Below are positions 36,731 through 45,290 of a stretch of DNA of 64,000 nucleotides, one piece after another. Within the stretch, counting starts at the first letter, position 1. The number at the start of each line of letters is the position of its first letter. The notes under the pieces were generated by a model, which searched no databases, was not told the origin of the DNA, and saw only the letters and a list, made by a program, of their open reading frames with translations. Source of the DNA: Sediminicola sp. YIK13 (GTDB lineage: Bacteria > Bacteroidota > Bacteroidia > Flavobacteriales > Flavobacteriaceae); the NCBI RefSeq assembly GCF_001430825.1, contig NZ_CP010535.1:2398501-2462500 (forward strand), given 5' to 3'. The position numbers and the translations under genes are program-made.

Positions 36731-37276
36731 ATGCAGAATATCGAGAATTTAATAAGTAAAATCATACCTCCTGACTCTCGTGAGGAACGGGAAGGATTTA
36801 CCAATGACGAGATAATTTCAGCATTGACTTCGGAGGAACATAAGGCCGTTGAAATAAGACTTATCCAAATGCTGGATAAAAAAGCCGACCTTCTTATTGG
36901 ACAAACATTGGTCAAAATGGAATCAGTAAATTCCCTTTCTACTTTACTAAAACGACTTGAACTAAAGAATTCCCCATTTGAAAGAATCATTTGGGCTGGA
37001 TTAATCAACAACTTAAAAATGGGCGATCCTGAAATGGAAAAAATCGCTTTTGAGGAATTTGAAAAATTGGAATTCATCTACGCTATCCAAGGTGGAATTT
37101 TTCTTGATTTAATAAAATTTGACAGTCCGAGAATTAACTGTCGAATTGAACTGTTTGTAAACCACAAGTATGACCTGGTAGCACACCACGCAAAAATGGT
37201 ACTGAATCATAATGGTTACGCCGATGCATTTAATGAGAAGGCTGTACACAATAGATGGTGGGAATTGTGGAAATAA
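36731..37276 (+). CDS. Cassette 6: HEAT-like helical protein of unknown family
   Basis: A 181-residue all-helical protein from the ATG at 36731; the frame is open further back into attC5, so the annotated start matters. It contains MLDKKADLLIGQTLVKMESV and LVAHHAKMVLNHNGYADAFNEK, which look like HEAT repeats, as in some immunity proteins. I cannot assign a function. The last residues (HNRWWELWK) leave 14 bases before attC6. Confidence 0.65.
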   Translation: MQNIENLISKIIPPDSREEREGFTNDEIISALTSEEHKAVEIRLIQMLDKKADLLIGQTLVKMESVNSLSTLLKRLELKNSPFERIIWAGLINNLKMGDPEMEKIAFEEFEKLEFIYAIQGGIFLDLIKFDSPRINCRIELFVNHKYDLVAHHAKMVLNHNGYADAFNEKAVHNRWWELWK

Positions 37277-37280
37277 AAAC

Positions 37281-37424
37281 TGAGCACAACAAGGGCTATA
37301 ATCCATTGTTTAGCATATTTACTACAATTCAAAAGTTTTCGTACTTTAGACCGGCATGATCCCAAGCTCGATTTGATTGACATCAAATCTCAACAACGGA
37401 ATCATAGCCGAACCGTTGTACACA
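37281..37424 (+). repeat. attC6 (family A, core 130 bp)
   Basis: Left box TGAGCACAAC complements cassette 6's start (GTTGTGCTCA); right GTTGTACACA starts cassette 7. Confidence 0.9.
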
Positions 37425-37434
37425 AGTTGTCAAA

Positions 37435-37932
37435 ATGCGAATAACCGAATTCCTTTTAACATTATTAATATCCCAAATATGTTTTGGACAAGCTAGAATT
37501 GTTGGAGTTTATAACGACCGATTTTCGGAAAGTATTGAACTAAAAGCAGACTCAACATTTACTCACAATTACAAATTTGACCTCGCATCAAGTTGGACTA
37601 CTGGGAAGTGGAAATTTAAGAATGGCAAAATATCACTTCAAACCAAGCTGATAATGGACACTCTTGTACTTGGGGAAAGTGGACAAAAAAAGTTGAAAGA
37701 TTCTTTAGTTTTATCTCCAGACAAAGTTTCTAATCGAGTTGGGTTTAGTGATTATGCAATATCTTCAATATCTGGTGGTGGACAAAATAGAGTAAAACCT
37801 CCTAGTCAACTATATTGGAAAAAAAAGAGACTATATCGAATTAACGAAGATGGGACTTTGGATTTGAGAAAGCTAAAAGGGTTTTGGACCGACAAAAAGT
37901 ATAAAACATATTTTAGAAAAGAAACCGAATAA
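37435..37932 (+). CDS. Cassette 7: secreted lipocalin-like protein
   Basis: A 165-residue protein with a signal peptide (residues 1-19, ending CFGQA). The mature part is beta-rich with YNDRFSESIELKADSTF and WTTGKWKFKNGKISLQT, the pattern of small lipocalin-like or DUF-type periplasmic domains in Bacteroidota. The function is unknown. The leader between cassette start and ATG is about 20 bases. Confidence 0.7.
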   Translation: MRITEFLLTLLISQICFGQARIVGVYNDRFSESIELKADSTFTHNYKFDLASSWTTGKWKFKNGKISLQTKLIMDTLVLGESGQKKLKDSLVLSPDKVSNRVGFSDYAISSISGGGQNRVKPPSQLYWKKKRLYRINEDGTLDLRKLKGFWTDKKYKTYFRKETE

Positions 37933-37937
37933 AAACC

Positions 37938-38141
37938 TGTGTACAACAATGGCTATAATTAATGTGGGGTTTGGGTTTTAAAGTCAAGGTCTGTGTATAT
38001 TTATAAGGTCGCAAAATCTTTGGGATTTTGCTTTGGACAAGAAAAATTAAAACAAAACGAAAAGATTTGGCTACGAGCTGTGGCGGTTTAGGAATTGTAA
38101 ATCACCGCCCCACACTAATCATAGCCGAGACGTTGTACAAC
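37938..38141 (+). repeat. attC7 (family D, core 190 bp)
   Basis: Left box TGTGTACAAC complements cassette 7's start (GTTGTACACA); right GTTGTACAAC starts cassette 8. Inner arms are GGCTATAATTAATGTGGGG and CCCCACACTAATCATAGCC. Confidence 0.9.
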
Positions 38142-38162
38142 ATTTAACTAAACAAGACGAAA

Positions 38163-38645
38163 GTGAATATCTACAGAAGTAAAAGCTCCTTTTTTGTTAA
38201 AATAATTACCGTGATTGCAATGATTTTACTGTCATTTGTTGCTCTGACTCTGTTAATTACTAACAAAGATTACGGACTGATTGGAGGAACAGTTTTGAGT
38301 TTGTTGACAATTGGAACCATACTTTACTTCTTTGCGAACTCTCTGAACAGAGTAATCCTGGAAAAAGATAAGGTCATTTTAAAAAAGACTTTTGGACAAA
38401 TTACTATTCCGTTTTCGGAAATAAAAGAAATTAAAAAACTGGAATATTCTAATCTATCAATGACTTACGGAAGTAGAGGGGTTTTTGGGTTTATTGGAAA
38501 TACAATGGACGATTCGATTAGCTTTGTTAAGGACAGAAAACAAATGTTTCAAATTATAACTGACAATAAAAAATATGTCTTGAGTTCTGAAAACTCAACT
38601 GAATTAATAAATGAAATAAAAAACGTTGTACAACAAGGGCTATAA
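38163..38645 (+). CDS. Cassette 8: PH-domain-like membrane protein
   Basis: A 160-residue protein starting at GTG (38163). It has two N-terminal membrane helices (about 13-33 and 38-60), then a bPH-like domain (VILEKDKVILKKTFGQITI, FSEIKEIKKLEYSN, SFVKDRKQMFQIIT). Its last codons read through the attC8 left box (NVVQQGL), ending in a TAA formed by the attC. The stop codon is therefore part of the recombination site. Confidence 0.72.
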   Translation: MNIYRSKSSFFVKIITVIAMILLSFVALTLLITNKDYGLIGGTVLSLLTIGTILYFFANSLNRVILEKDKVILKKTFGQITIPFSEIKEIKKLEYSNLSMTYGSRGVFGFIGNTMDDSISFVKDRKQMFQIITDNKKYVLSSENSTELINEIKNVVQQGL

Positions 38646-38761
38646 TTCATTGTGGCAGTATGCAAAAAACAATAATAGAAACCATCAAACGGCCTGATTT
38701 CATAAGTGGAGAAGTCTACGACGTTCCCCACAACGAAATCATAGCCTAGGCGTTGGCAACA
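38625..38761 (+). repeat. attC8 (family B, core 123 bp)
   Basis: Left box GTTGTACAAC is self-complementary and equals the start of cassette 8; right GTTGGCAACA starts cassette 9. Confidence 0.9.
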
Positions 38762-38789
38762 ATTGGATAATGAAATATAATAATTAAGA

Positions 38790-39038
38790 ATGACCTGTAA
38801 CAAATGTGGCTCGAATAAGATCATTAAAGGAGCGCGAGTTGTAGATTATGGACATGGGAATGTCAAAAAAAATCTATCAGTTTATATTCAAAAAACAGAC
38901 AATGTATTTTTTAATAAGTTTGAGCAGGGTGAGTTAATCGCTCAAATTTGTTGCTCTTGCGGCGATGTAGAATTTACAATAAGTAATGTGGATGGCCTTT
39001 GGGAGGCGTATACCAAATCCAAAAAAACGGAAAATTAA
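38790..39038 (+). CDS. Cassette 9: small zinc-ribbon protein
   Basis: An 82-residue protein with an N-terminal CNKCGSNKII pair and a second CCSCG pair near residue 53, which would form one zinc ribbon. The rest is short and hydrophilic. Function unknown. It is the smallest protein-coding cassette with a recognisable motif. Confidence 0.72.
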   Translation: MTCNKCGSNKIIKGARVVDYGHGNVKKNLSVYIQKTDNVFFNKFEQGELIAQICCSCGDVEFTISNVDGLWEAYTKSKKTEN

Positions 39039-39047
39039 ATAATAAAC

Positions 39048-39184
39048 TGTTGCCAACAGGGGCTATAATTCATTGTGGCATCATGCAAAAAACAATAACA
39101 TTAACCACCAAACGGCCTGATTTCATAAGTGGAGAAGTCTTCGACGTTCACCACAACGAAATCATAGCCTAGGCGTTACCACAC
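39048..39184 (+). repeat. attC9 (family B, core 123 bp)
   Basis: Left box TGTTGCCAAC complements cassette 9's start (GTTGGCAACA); right GTTACCACAC starts cassette 10. Inner stem arms as in attC3. Confidence 0.9.
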
Positions 39185-39204
39185 ATTTAAGTAAAACATG
39201 AAAA

Positions 39205-39849
39205 TTGGAGAAAGAGAAATCATATAAAGATTATTTAGATAAAACATTTCTTGAGGAACTGAATTATAAAATTTGGTCTACTAAAGGCAGTAGATTTAAT
39301 GCAAATAAGAGACTTTTGAAAGTAGCTGACTTGTCAAATTTATGTTTAAGTATGTTGTCTGTATATTTAATAGCAGTTGGGCTATTATCTGTTTATAATA
39401 TATATTCCACTGATGCGATTGATGAAAACTTAATTGCTTATTCCATTACTTGTCTTTCCATAATATTATTGGTATTTGGGCAAATAGAGAATGCAAAAGA
39501 TTTCAGTACAAAAGCAAAACAATTTCATACATGTGGACTTGAATTATCAAAAATATATAATGATTTAAGAATTTTTAAAACTCTGAATGAAAAGCCTAAA
39601 TTGAGTGATAAAAAAGAATTTGCTGAAACATTGTCCGACAAATATGAACGGATTTTAGAGAGACACGAAAATCACCAACCAATTGACCATAATATGTTTA
39701 GAGCATCTAAAGCAGATTATCACGAATTAAGTAAAATAGGTGTTTTTAAAATAAAAACTGACTATTATATTAAAACAAGATTAATTTATCATGTTCTAAT
39801 TATATTACCGCCCATAATTATAATTGGACTCTTAATTAAAACTAACTAA
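39205..39849 (+). CDS. Cassette 10, gene 1: SLATT-domain membrane protein
   Basis: A 214-residue protein from a TTG at 39205. Two membrane helices lie at about 47-67 and 76-95 (ending in FGQIENAKDFSTKAKQFHTC), followed by a cytosolic helical part and a last C-terminal helix. This is the SLATT_5-like arrangement; SLATT proteins are predicted pore-forming effectors linked to nucleotide-signalling defence systems. A second small gene follows after 5 bases, so the two form a unit. Phage defence is inference. Confidence 0.75.
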   Translation: MEKEKSYKDYLDKTFLEELNYKIWSTKGSRFNANKRLLKVADLSNLCLSMLSVYLIAVGLLSVYNIYSTDAIDENLIAYSITCLSIILLVFGQIENAKDFSTKAKQFHTCGLELSKIYNDLRIFKTLNEKPKLSDKKEFAETLSDKYERILERHENHQPIDHNMFRASKADYHELSKIGVFKIKTDYYIKTRLIYHVLIILPPIIIIGLLIKTN

Positions 39850-39854
39850 TAAAT

Positions 39855-40196
39855 ATGACTGTTAAAGATTTTGAAGTAAAATCCAAGGCAATAAGAAAAG
39901 AAATTTTTGATGAGAGTCTCTTAAAACAACCGAGTATATACTCGTTAGAAAGAGTAGGAAATCAACTTTTAGAAATTGTAAAAACAATTATATCGGATAA
40001 TACCGAACTTGTTCCCGCTCTTGAATCATTAAAAATGGATTTAAATATTTATTTAACTGATTTAGTAGGAGAACTTCAACACGATTATAACAAAAACAAT
40101 AAAAGATATAAAGCAAAATGGTCGAATGAATACACAAAAATTAGTGGATTTATTTCACGACTAAAAGAGTATATATCGGAAAAAGAAACGAATTAA
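39855..40196 (+). CDS. Cassette 10, gene 2: small helical partner of SLATT protein
   Basis: A 113-residue hydrophilic, largely helical protein starting 5 bases after the SLATT gene stop. No family recognised. The tight spacing in a cassette, where nearly all others carry one gene, suggests the two proteins act together, perhaps as regulator or immunity partner. Confidence 0.65.
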   Translation: MTVKDFEVKSKAIRKEIFDESLLKQPSIYSLERVGNQLLEIVKTIISDNTELVPALESLKMDLNIYLTDLVGELQHDYNKNNKRYKAKWSNEYTKISGFISRLKEYISEKETN

Positions 40197-40200
40197 AAAC

Positions 40201-40337
40201 GTGTGGTAACAACGGCTATAATTCATTGTGGCAGTATGCAAAAAACAATAATAGAAACCATCAACCGGCCTGATTTCATAAGTGGAAAAGTCTACGACGT
40301 TTCCCACAACGAAATCATAGCCTAGGCGTTACCTGCA
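40201..40337 (+). repeat. attC10 (family B, core 123 bp)
   Basis: Left box GTGTGGTAAC complements cassette 10's start (GTTACCACAC); right GTTACCTGCA starts cassette 11. Confidence 0.9.
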
Positions 40338-40384
40338 AGCTGAAAAAAGACATGTAACAAAAATCAAAATAAGACATCTTTCTT

Positions 40385-41935
40385 ATGGACACTAACTCAA
40401 AAACCGTTCGATTAATAATATTCATTACAGGTTTATTACTATCAACAATATCTTACGGACAGACATCCTTAAAAGAAATCGGACTTAAAGCTGGAAAACA
40501 TAAAGTGGGATTTAAACACTATACAGTTAGTGACAGCACAAGAACCTATCGAATTCATAATGAGTTTAACAACCAACTCATCAAGAGACCTATTCCAATA
40601 AGCATTTGGTATCCTGCGAAAATAGAGAATAGTAATTCTGAGCAATTAACAGTCTTAAACTATTTAGAGATTTTAAAAGAAGAGGAAGAATGGAAAAATT
40701 TACCGAATAACTTTCTGTTGGACTGGTTTCCGTATTTATGGAACACGCCAGAAAATAAAGCTCATCTTTCTGAAAAGACAAATGCTTTTTCTAATCCAAC
40801 ACTTTTAGACGGAAAATTTCCGGTGGTAGTTTATGCCCCAAGTTATCAAGCCTCGTCAATTGAAAACTTTGGGTTATTCGAGTATTTAGCCAGTAATGGT
40901 TTTGTAGTTATATCAAGTCCTTCAAGAGGAACAGATACGCGTTGGTTAGAAGGTGGAACTACAAGAGATATGGAAACACAATCGAGAGATGTTGAATTTC
41001 TTCTAAAAGAAATTAGCACCTATGAGAATATTGATTTGGAAAAAGTCGCATTAATGGGATTTAGTTTTGGTGGGTTGTCAAACGCTATAACTGTTATGAA
41101 AAACAAGACTATAAAAGCAATTGTTAGTTTGGATGGAACCGAAAGGTACAATTATCCTGTTTTGGAAAAATCACCCTATTTCAATTTAGATAAGTTTTCC
41201 ATTCCTTATATCCATTTCGCTCAAAAAGAGATTCCGAAAGAAGTTCTAACCACGGAGAAAATTCCTGAAGAGTTGAACTACAAATTTCAATTATACGACT
41301 CTTTGGAATACAGCAACATTAACAGATATAGATTTCACGATCTAACCCATTCTTATTTTAGTTCTTTCGGTGTCTTATTCGCTAACAGAGATAAAAGGCA
41401 AGATAAAAGTGATGATAAGATTATGGCTTCCTACAATTTGCTTTGTCAACATACTTTGCAGTTCTTAAATGCGACACTAAAAAATGAGAAAAACGCGATT
41501 GCTTTCATTGAAAATAAGCCTGTTGCAAACGGATTTTCCGATAGTTTGATTTCTAAACAAACGAAAAAAGCTATCGAAAAAGAGTTTACATATAAAGATT
41601 TCAATGATTTAGCATTCAAACAAGACTATCAAGATTTAATTCCACTATATGAGAAAACAATGGTCAATCATCCAAATCTTGAACTTCAAGAAGGAATGTT
41701 AAACACTTTAGGACTGCGATTATCGTTTAATTCTGAGAAGAAAGGGCAAGGATATAATGTCCTTTTATTAGCATTACATCTAAATCCAAAATCGGCAAAT
41801 TTATATGATAGTTTAGCCGAAGCATATTTTTATAATGAGGACTACCAAAATGCAATTTTGAATTACAAAAAGTCTTTGGAATTAAACCATGAAAATCAAA
41901 ACGCAATTGACCGATTAAAACAACTAAAAGAATAA
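40385..41935 (+). CDS. Cassette 11: secreted alpha/beta hydrolase with TPR tail
   Basis: A 516-residue protein with a signal peptide or anchor (residues 1-25), then an alpha/beta hydrolase domain (about 60-380) with nucleophile motif GFSFGG near residue 226 and the histidine-region FHDLTHSYF. The tail (430-515) holds TPR repeats (SLAEAYFYNEDYQNAILNYKKS). It is like dienelactone-hydrolase-type enzymes fused to TPRs in Bacteroidota. The substrate is unknown. It is one of the two largest cassettes. Confidence 0.82.
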   Translation: MDTNSKTVRLIIFITGLLLSTISYGQTSLKEIGLKAGKHKVGFKHYTVSDSTRTYRIHNEFNNQLIKRPIPISIWYPAKIENSNSEQLTVLNYLEILKEEEEWKNLPNNFLLDWFPYLWNTPENKAHLSEKTNAFSNPTLLDGKFPVVVYAPSYQASSIENFGLFEYLASNGFVVISSPSRGTDTRWLEGGTTRDMETQSRDVEFLLKEISTYENIDLEKVALMGFSFGGLSNAITVMKNKTIKAIVSLDGTERYNYPVLEKSPYFNLDKFSIPYIHFAQKEIPKEVLTTEKIPEELNYKFQLYDSLEYSNINRYRFHDLTHSYFSSFGVLFANRDKRQDKSDDKIMASYNLLCQHTLQFLNATLKNEKNAIAFIENKPVANGFSDSLISKQTKKAIEKEFTYKDFNDLAFKQDYQDLIPLYEKTMVNHPNLELQEGMLNTLGLRLSFNSEKKGQGYNVLLLALHLNPKSANLYDSLAEAYFYNEDYQNAILNYKKSLELNHENQNAIDRLKQLKE

Positions 41936-41940
41936 AGCCA

Positions 41941-42076
41941 GCAGGTAACAATGTATATAAAAAATAGGCGAAATAGCACTAAATTCAAGGGTTGTAGCTC
42001 GTATCAAAGTTTGTGCTTAACTAAAAGTTTGGTGCTTCGAAATCGCCTACTTTTCATATACTAACCGTTACCCACA
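41941..42076 (+). repeat. attC11 (family E, core 123 bp)
   Basis: Left box GCAGGTAAC complements cassette 11's start (GTTACCTGC); right GTTACCCACA starts cassette 12. Inner arms are GTATATAAAAAATAGGCG and CGCCTACTTTTCATATAC; unlike the other families, this one is found once. Confidence 0.88.
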
Positions 42077-42078
42077 AT

Positions 42079-42348
42079 ATGATGAAATTTACTGTTTTAA
42101 AAGGCTTTAGCCTTCTATTCATTTTGGGATGTTTACTCTTCACAATGGTTAAATGGTCAACATTGTCATATGAGGAAGGTTGGGGTGTAGTTGGAATGAT
42201 CGGTCTGATTTCTTTGGGTTTGGCTGGACTTATACTTGATTTCGTTTTGACAAAACTTATTAAAAACAAGTGGTTATTGAATTTGATTGAATTACTAGTG
42301 TTGTTCTTTTTTTCAATAGAATTATGGATTTCAATTAAATCGACTTAA
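42079..42348 (+). CDS. Cassette 12: three-helix membrane protein
   Basis: An 89-residue, almost wholly hydrophobic protein with three membrane helices (about 8-24, 37-57, 64-84). No family recognised. Only 12 bases lie between the cassette start and its ATG. Confidence 0.68.
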   Translation: MMKFTVLKGFSLLFILGCLLFTMVKWSTLSYEEGWGVVGMIGLISLGLAGLILDFVLTKLIKNKWLLNLIELLVLFFFSIELWISIKST

Positions 42349-42353
42349 AATAC

Positions 42354-42497
42354 TGTGGGTAACAATGCCTATAATCCATTGTTTAGCATATTTACTACAA
42401 TTCAAAAGTTTTCGTACTTTAGACCGGCATGATTCCAAGCTCGATTTGATTAACATCAAATCTCAACAACGGAATCATAGCCTAAACGTTGTAAGTA
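42354..42497 (+). repeat. attC12 (family A, core 130 bp)
   Basis: Left box TGTGGGTAAC complements cassette 12's start (GTTACCCACA); right GTTGTAAGTA starts cassette 13. Confidence 0.9.
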
Positions 42498-42513
42498 ATT
42501 TAAAAATATACCT

Positions 42514-42789
42514 CTGAGAATATTAAAAAACATATTACTGTTCCAAAAAAAGATATTTTTTATCTCGTATATTATTTCAATTGTCATTGGAATATTACTT
42601 GGCGGCAAACTTTCTACTATTGGATTTTGTTTCATTTTAATTGCTCCAATAATTCAATATTATGTCTATGAAATAAAATATAAAAACGAATATTACTACT
42701 ACTTTAATTTAGGATTAGGTAATCTTGAACTATGGGCTTCTACCTTCATAATAGCTTTAATTAATCTGTTGATATTATCTGTAATATGA
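42514..42789 (+). CDS. Cassette 13, gene 1: small membrane protein with non-ATG start
   Basis: A frame of 91 codons opens after a TAA at 42496 and starts at CTG (42514) or an ATA just before. It encodes two or three hydrophobic helices (IFFISYIISIVIGILLGG, FCFILIAPIIQYYVY, STFIIALINLLILSVI) and the segment KNEYYYYFNLGLGNLELW. The stop TGA overlaps the ATG of the ABC gene (ATGA), a sign of coupled translation. It is the likely permease partner, although very short. Confidence 0.68.
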   Translation: MRILKNILLFQKKIFFISYIISIVIGILLGGKLSTIGFCFILIAPIIQYYVYEIKYKNEYYYYFNLGLGNLELWASTFIIALINLLILSVI

Positions 42790-43466
42790 ATGGACTACAT
42801 ATCGACAGTTTAACCAAAAAATACAATAATAAAGTAATACTAAGTGATATATTCCTCTCGTGCGAAAAAGGCAAGATTACGGGTTTAATTGGCAGAAATG
42901 GTTCTGGAAAATCTACTCTTTTAAAAATAGTATTTGGGACTGAAAAGGCTGAATCCAAATTTGTACGAATAGGCGAAAAAATAATTAAAAATATTTCAGA
43001 TGGTAGAAATCTAATTAACTATTTGCCACAAGACAATTTCTTACCAAATAATGTAAAAATAAGCACATTAATAAAGCTATTTCTTTCAAAAGAAAATTCG
43101 GATATTCTATTTAAGAACGAGCATGTAATTCCATTGTTAAACAAACAAAATCAAGACTTATCTGGCGGAGAAAAAAGAATAGTGGAAATATTACTAATCA
43201 TTCATTCTGATTCAAAGTACATTTTACTTGATGAACCTTTCAACGGAGTAAGCCCCATTGTCCGGGATTATATCATTGAATACATTAAGAAAATGAAGTT
43301 GAATAAAGGATATATTATTACGGACCACGATTATAAAAATGTAATCAATTTAGCGGATAATATTTTGTATTTGCAAAATGGGTATTTAAAAGAAATCAAA
43401 GACAAAAGCGAATTAGTTGAGTTAGGCTATCTAACAAAAACTACTTACAACAACACCTATAAGTAA
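42786..43466 (+). CDS. Cassette 13, gene 2: ABC-transporter ATP-binding protein
   Basis: A 226-residue ATPase with Walker A GRNGSGKST (about 36-44), signature LSGGEKR (about 124), Walker B YILLDEP and a switch histidine in ITDHDY. It starts at an ATG that overlaps the preceding stop codon. The frame runs through the attC13 left box and ends in a TAA within the attC. It has the gene order of a small-membrane-protein/ATPase pair, perhaps for export or bacteriocin immunity. Confidence 0.88.
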   Translation: MNGLHIDSLTKKYNNKVILSDIFLSCEKGKITGLIGRNGSGKSTLLKIVFGTEKAESKFVRIGEKIIKNISDGRNLINYLPQDNFLPNNVKISTLIKLFLSKENSDILFKNEHVIPLLNKQNQDLSGGEKRIVEILLIIHSDSKYILLDEPFNGVSPIVRDYIIEYIKKMKLNKGYIITDHDYKNVINLADNILYLQNGYLKEIKDKSELVELGYLTKTTYNNTYK

Positions 43467-43645
43467 TACGGAGTTAGGTGTTTATTCAAAACTAAGTGTA
43501 TATTTAAAGTGTCCGCAAAATCTGCAGGATTTTGCTTTGACGAAAAAAAAATTAAAATAAAACATAAAGCTTTTGCTACGCGCGTAGACGGAATCGAAAA
43601 TGATTCCTTGCCTCCGCACTACTCATAGCTGCACCGTTAGCAACA
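43443..43645 (+). repeat. attC13 (family C, core 189 bp)
   Basis: Left box TACTTACAAC complements cassette 13's start (GTTGTAAGTA); right GTTAGCAACA starts cassette 14. Inner arms are CCTATAAGTAATACGG and CCGCACTACTCATAGC. Confidence 0.9.
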
Positions 43646-43662
43646 ATTATAAAACCGACATT

Positions 43663-44769
43663 ATGGTAAAAATTAGTGATAAGATGATATTAAATGCAAA
43701 GAACTTAATTTTAGTTCTTCTGACAATTCAAATCACTTCGTGCACAGGACAAGTGAAAGAAAAATCTGTTACTAAAATAAAAGAAAATGAAGTAAACACC
43801 CAACCACTCATTTTGAATCAAAGCACGACATTTCCTCAAATTCACACCAACTTACATGGAATGGTTAGAGAGTTTGTAAGGACAATGCATCAAGACAAAA
43901 AAGAGAATTATTGGTTTGGAACAAATGGTGATGGGATTATACGCTATGATGGACAAATACTTGAAAAAATCACTATTGCAGGAATCAACCCACGTTTTAG
44001 GGTTTTAGAGATTGTAGAAGACAAAGCAGGTAATTTATGGTTTGGAACATCCGAAGGACTCATAAAATATGATGGTAAAGAGTATACAACATTTTCAAAA
44101 AAAGAAGGATTGCAGAATGAAGAAATTTGGGGTTTAACAATTGATAAAAGCGGACTTATTTGGGTTGGTTCGACAGGAGGTGTTAATCAATTTGACGGAG
44201 AGAAGTTTATACCTTTTTCGTTGCCAAATTCAATAGCCGAAAATGCAAAACCTATGCTATCTGACAAATTGGTTTTTAAAATCATAGAAGACAAAAATGG
44301 AAATATGTGGTTTGCTACTGATGGAAATGGAATATTCAAATATAACAACGGGAAGTTTACTCATTTAACAACCAAAAACGGACTTGTCGATAATAATACA
44401 GCTGATATTTTAGAAGACAGTCAAGGAAATATTTGGATTGGAACTTTTTATGGTGGTGTGAGCAAGTTTGATGGTAAAACGTACACGAACTTCACTAAGG
44501 ATGGAATTATTGCAGGTGAAGAAACTTACAATTTTTATGAAGACAGCCAAGGGAATATTTGGTTTACGGCTGAAGGTTATGGTGTTTACCGATATGATGG
44601 CAATAATTTCAAACAATTCACAACCGAAGATGGCTTAACATCTAATGTCACACAAAGTATTCTCGAGGACAAAAAAAGACAAGTTTGGTTTGGAAGCTGG
44701 CAAGGACTATGCATTTTTGATGGACAAAAAATCATGAATGCCAAGGACAAAGAACCTTGGACGAACTAA
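43663..44769 (+). CDS. Cassette 14: lipoprotein with Reg_prop beta-propeller repeats
   Basis: From the ATG at 43663 the 368-residue protein has a lipoprotein signal ending ITSCTG. It then carries at least seven repeats of the two-component-regulator propeller type, for example GNLWFGTSEGLIKYDG, GNIWIGTFYGGVSKFDG and GNIWFTAEGYGVYRYDG. This is the sensor half of hybrid two-component systems without the kinase. The frame is open further upstream through attC13, but that part is not conserved coding. Role: perhaps ligand binding at the cell surface. Confidence 0.8.
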   Translation: MVKISDKMILNAKNLILVLLTIQITSCTGQVKEKSVTKIKENEVNTQPLILNQSTTFPQIHTNLHGMVREFVRTMHQDKKENYWFGTNGDGIIRYDGQILEKITIAGINPRFRVLEIVEDKAGNLWFGTSEGLIKYDGKEYTTFSKKEGLQNEEIWGLTIDKSGLIWVGSTGGVNQFDGEKFIPFSLPNSIAENAKPMLSDKLVFKIIEDKNGNMWFATDGNGIFKYNNGKFTHLTTKNGLVDNNTADILEDSQGNIWIGTFYGGVSKFDGKTYTNFTKDGIIAGEETYNFYEDSQGNIWFTAEGYGVYRYDGNNFKQFTTEDGLTSNVTQSILEDKKRQVWFGSWQGLCIFDGQKIMNAKDKEPWTN

Positions 44770-44776
44770 AAATAAC

Positions 44777-44915
44777 TGTTGCTAACAGCGTGTATAATTA
44801 ATTGCTTTGGCTAGTGCTTCTCACGAAAATTCCTTCGGAATTTCCTCTGGCAAGTATTTGTTTACTACATTAGTTGCGAACCACGCAACTAACCATACAC
44901 CAAACGTTAGCGCCA
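44777..44915 (+). repeat. attC14 (family F, core 125 bp)
   Basis: Left box TGTTGCTAAC complements cassette 14's start (GTTAGCAACA); right GTTAGCGCCA starts cassette 15. The inner stem is GTGTATAATTAATTGC with GCAACTAACCATACAC. Confidence 0.88.
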
Positions 44916-45265
44916 ATGGTGCAATAAAAAACAAAGCAGTACGGAGTGTAACGCTGAATAAAAGAGTAAACCACGGCTCGGGCAAAGCTGATCCTTTTTA
45001 AATTGCCTTACCAATCTGTACGCAAGCAGAACGCACTCACGCCCTAGTTTGACCCTAAAAAGGCAATTTATAAAAGGTTTAAGTGCGTTAAGTTGTTATA
45101 ACGCCTTCACTATGGCCCGGGCAACACCAAAGGCGCTAACAAGGCCTATAATCCATTGTTTAGCGTATTTACTACAAATCAAAAGTTTTCGTACATTAGA
45201 CCGGCATGATCCCAAGCTCGATTTGATTGACATCAAATCTCAACAACGGAATCATAGCCTAAACG
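44907..45265 (+). other. Cassette 15: no evident gene (about 230 bp before attC15)
   Basis: The insert of about 230 bp has no credible protein-coding frame; the open frames across it start or end in the flanking attC sites. It contains several inverted repeats, including AAATTGCC/GGCAATTT and GAACGCACT/AGTGCGTT. The cassette ends are GTTAGCGCC and GGCGCTAAC, an exact pair. It may encode a structured RNA or be a decayed cassette. Confidence 0.7.
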
Positions 45266-45274
45266 TTGGCAAAC
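45132..45274 (+). repeat. attC15 (family A, core 130 bp)
   Basis: Left box GGCGCTAAC complements cassette 15's start (GTTAGCGCC); right GTTGGCAAAC starts cassette 16. Confidence 0.9.
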
Positions 45275-45290
45275 ATTTAGAACTTTTAAA

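Noticed and set aside
44807..45001. Protein MASASHENSFGISSGKYLF... in cassette 15
   Set aside because: It starts inside attC14 and its composition follows the structured site and insert rather than a coding pattern; no homologue motif seen.
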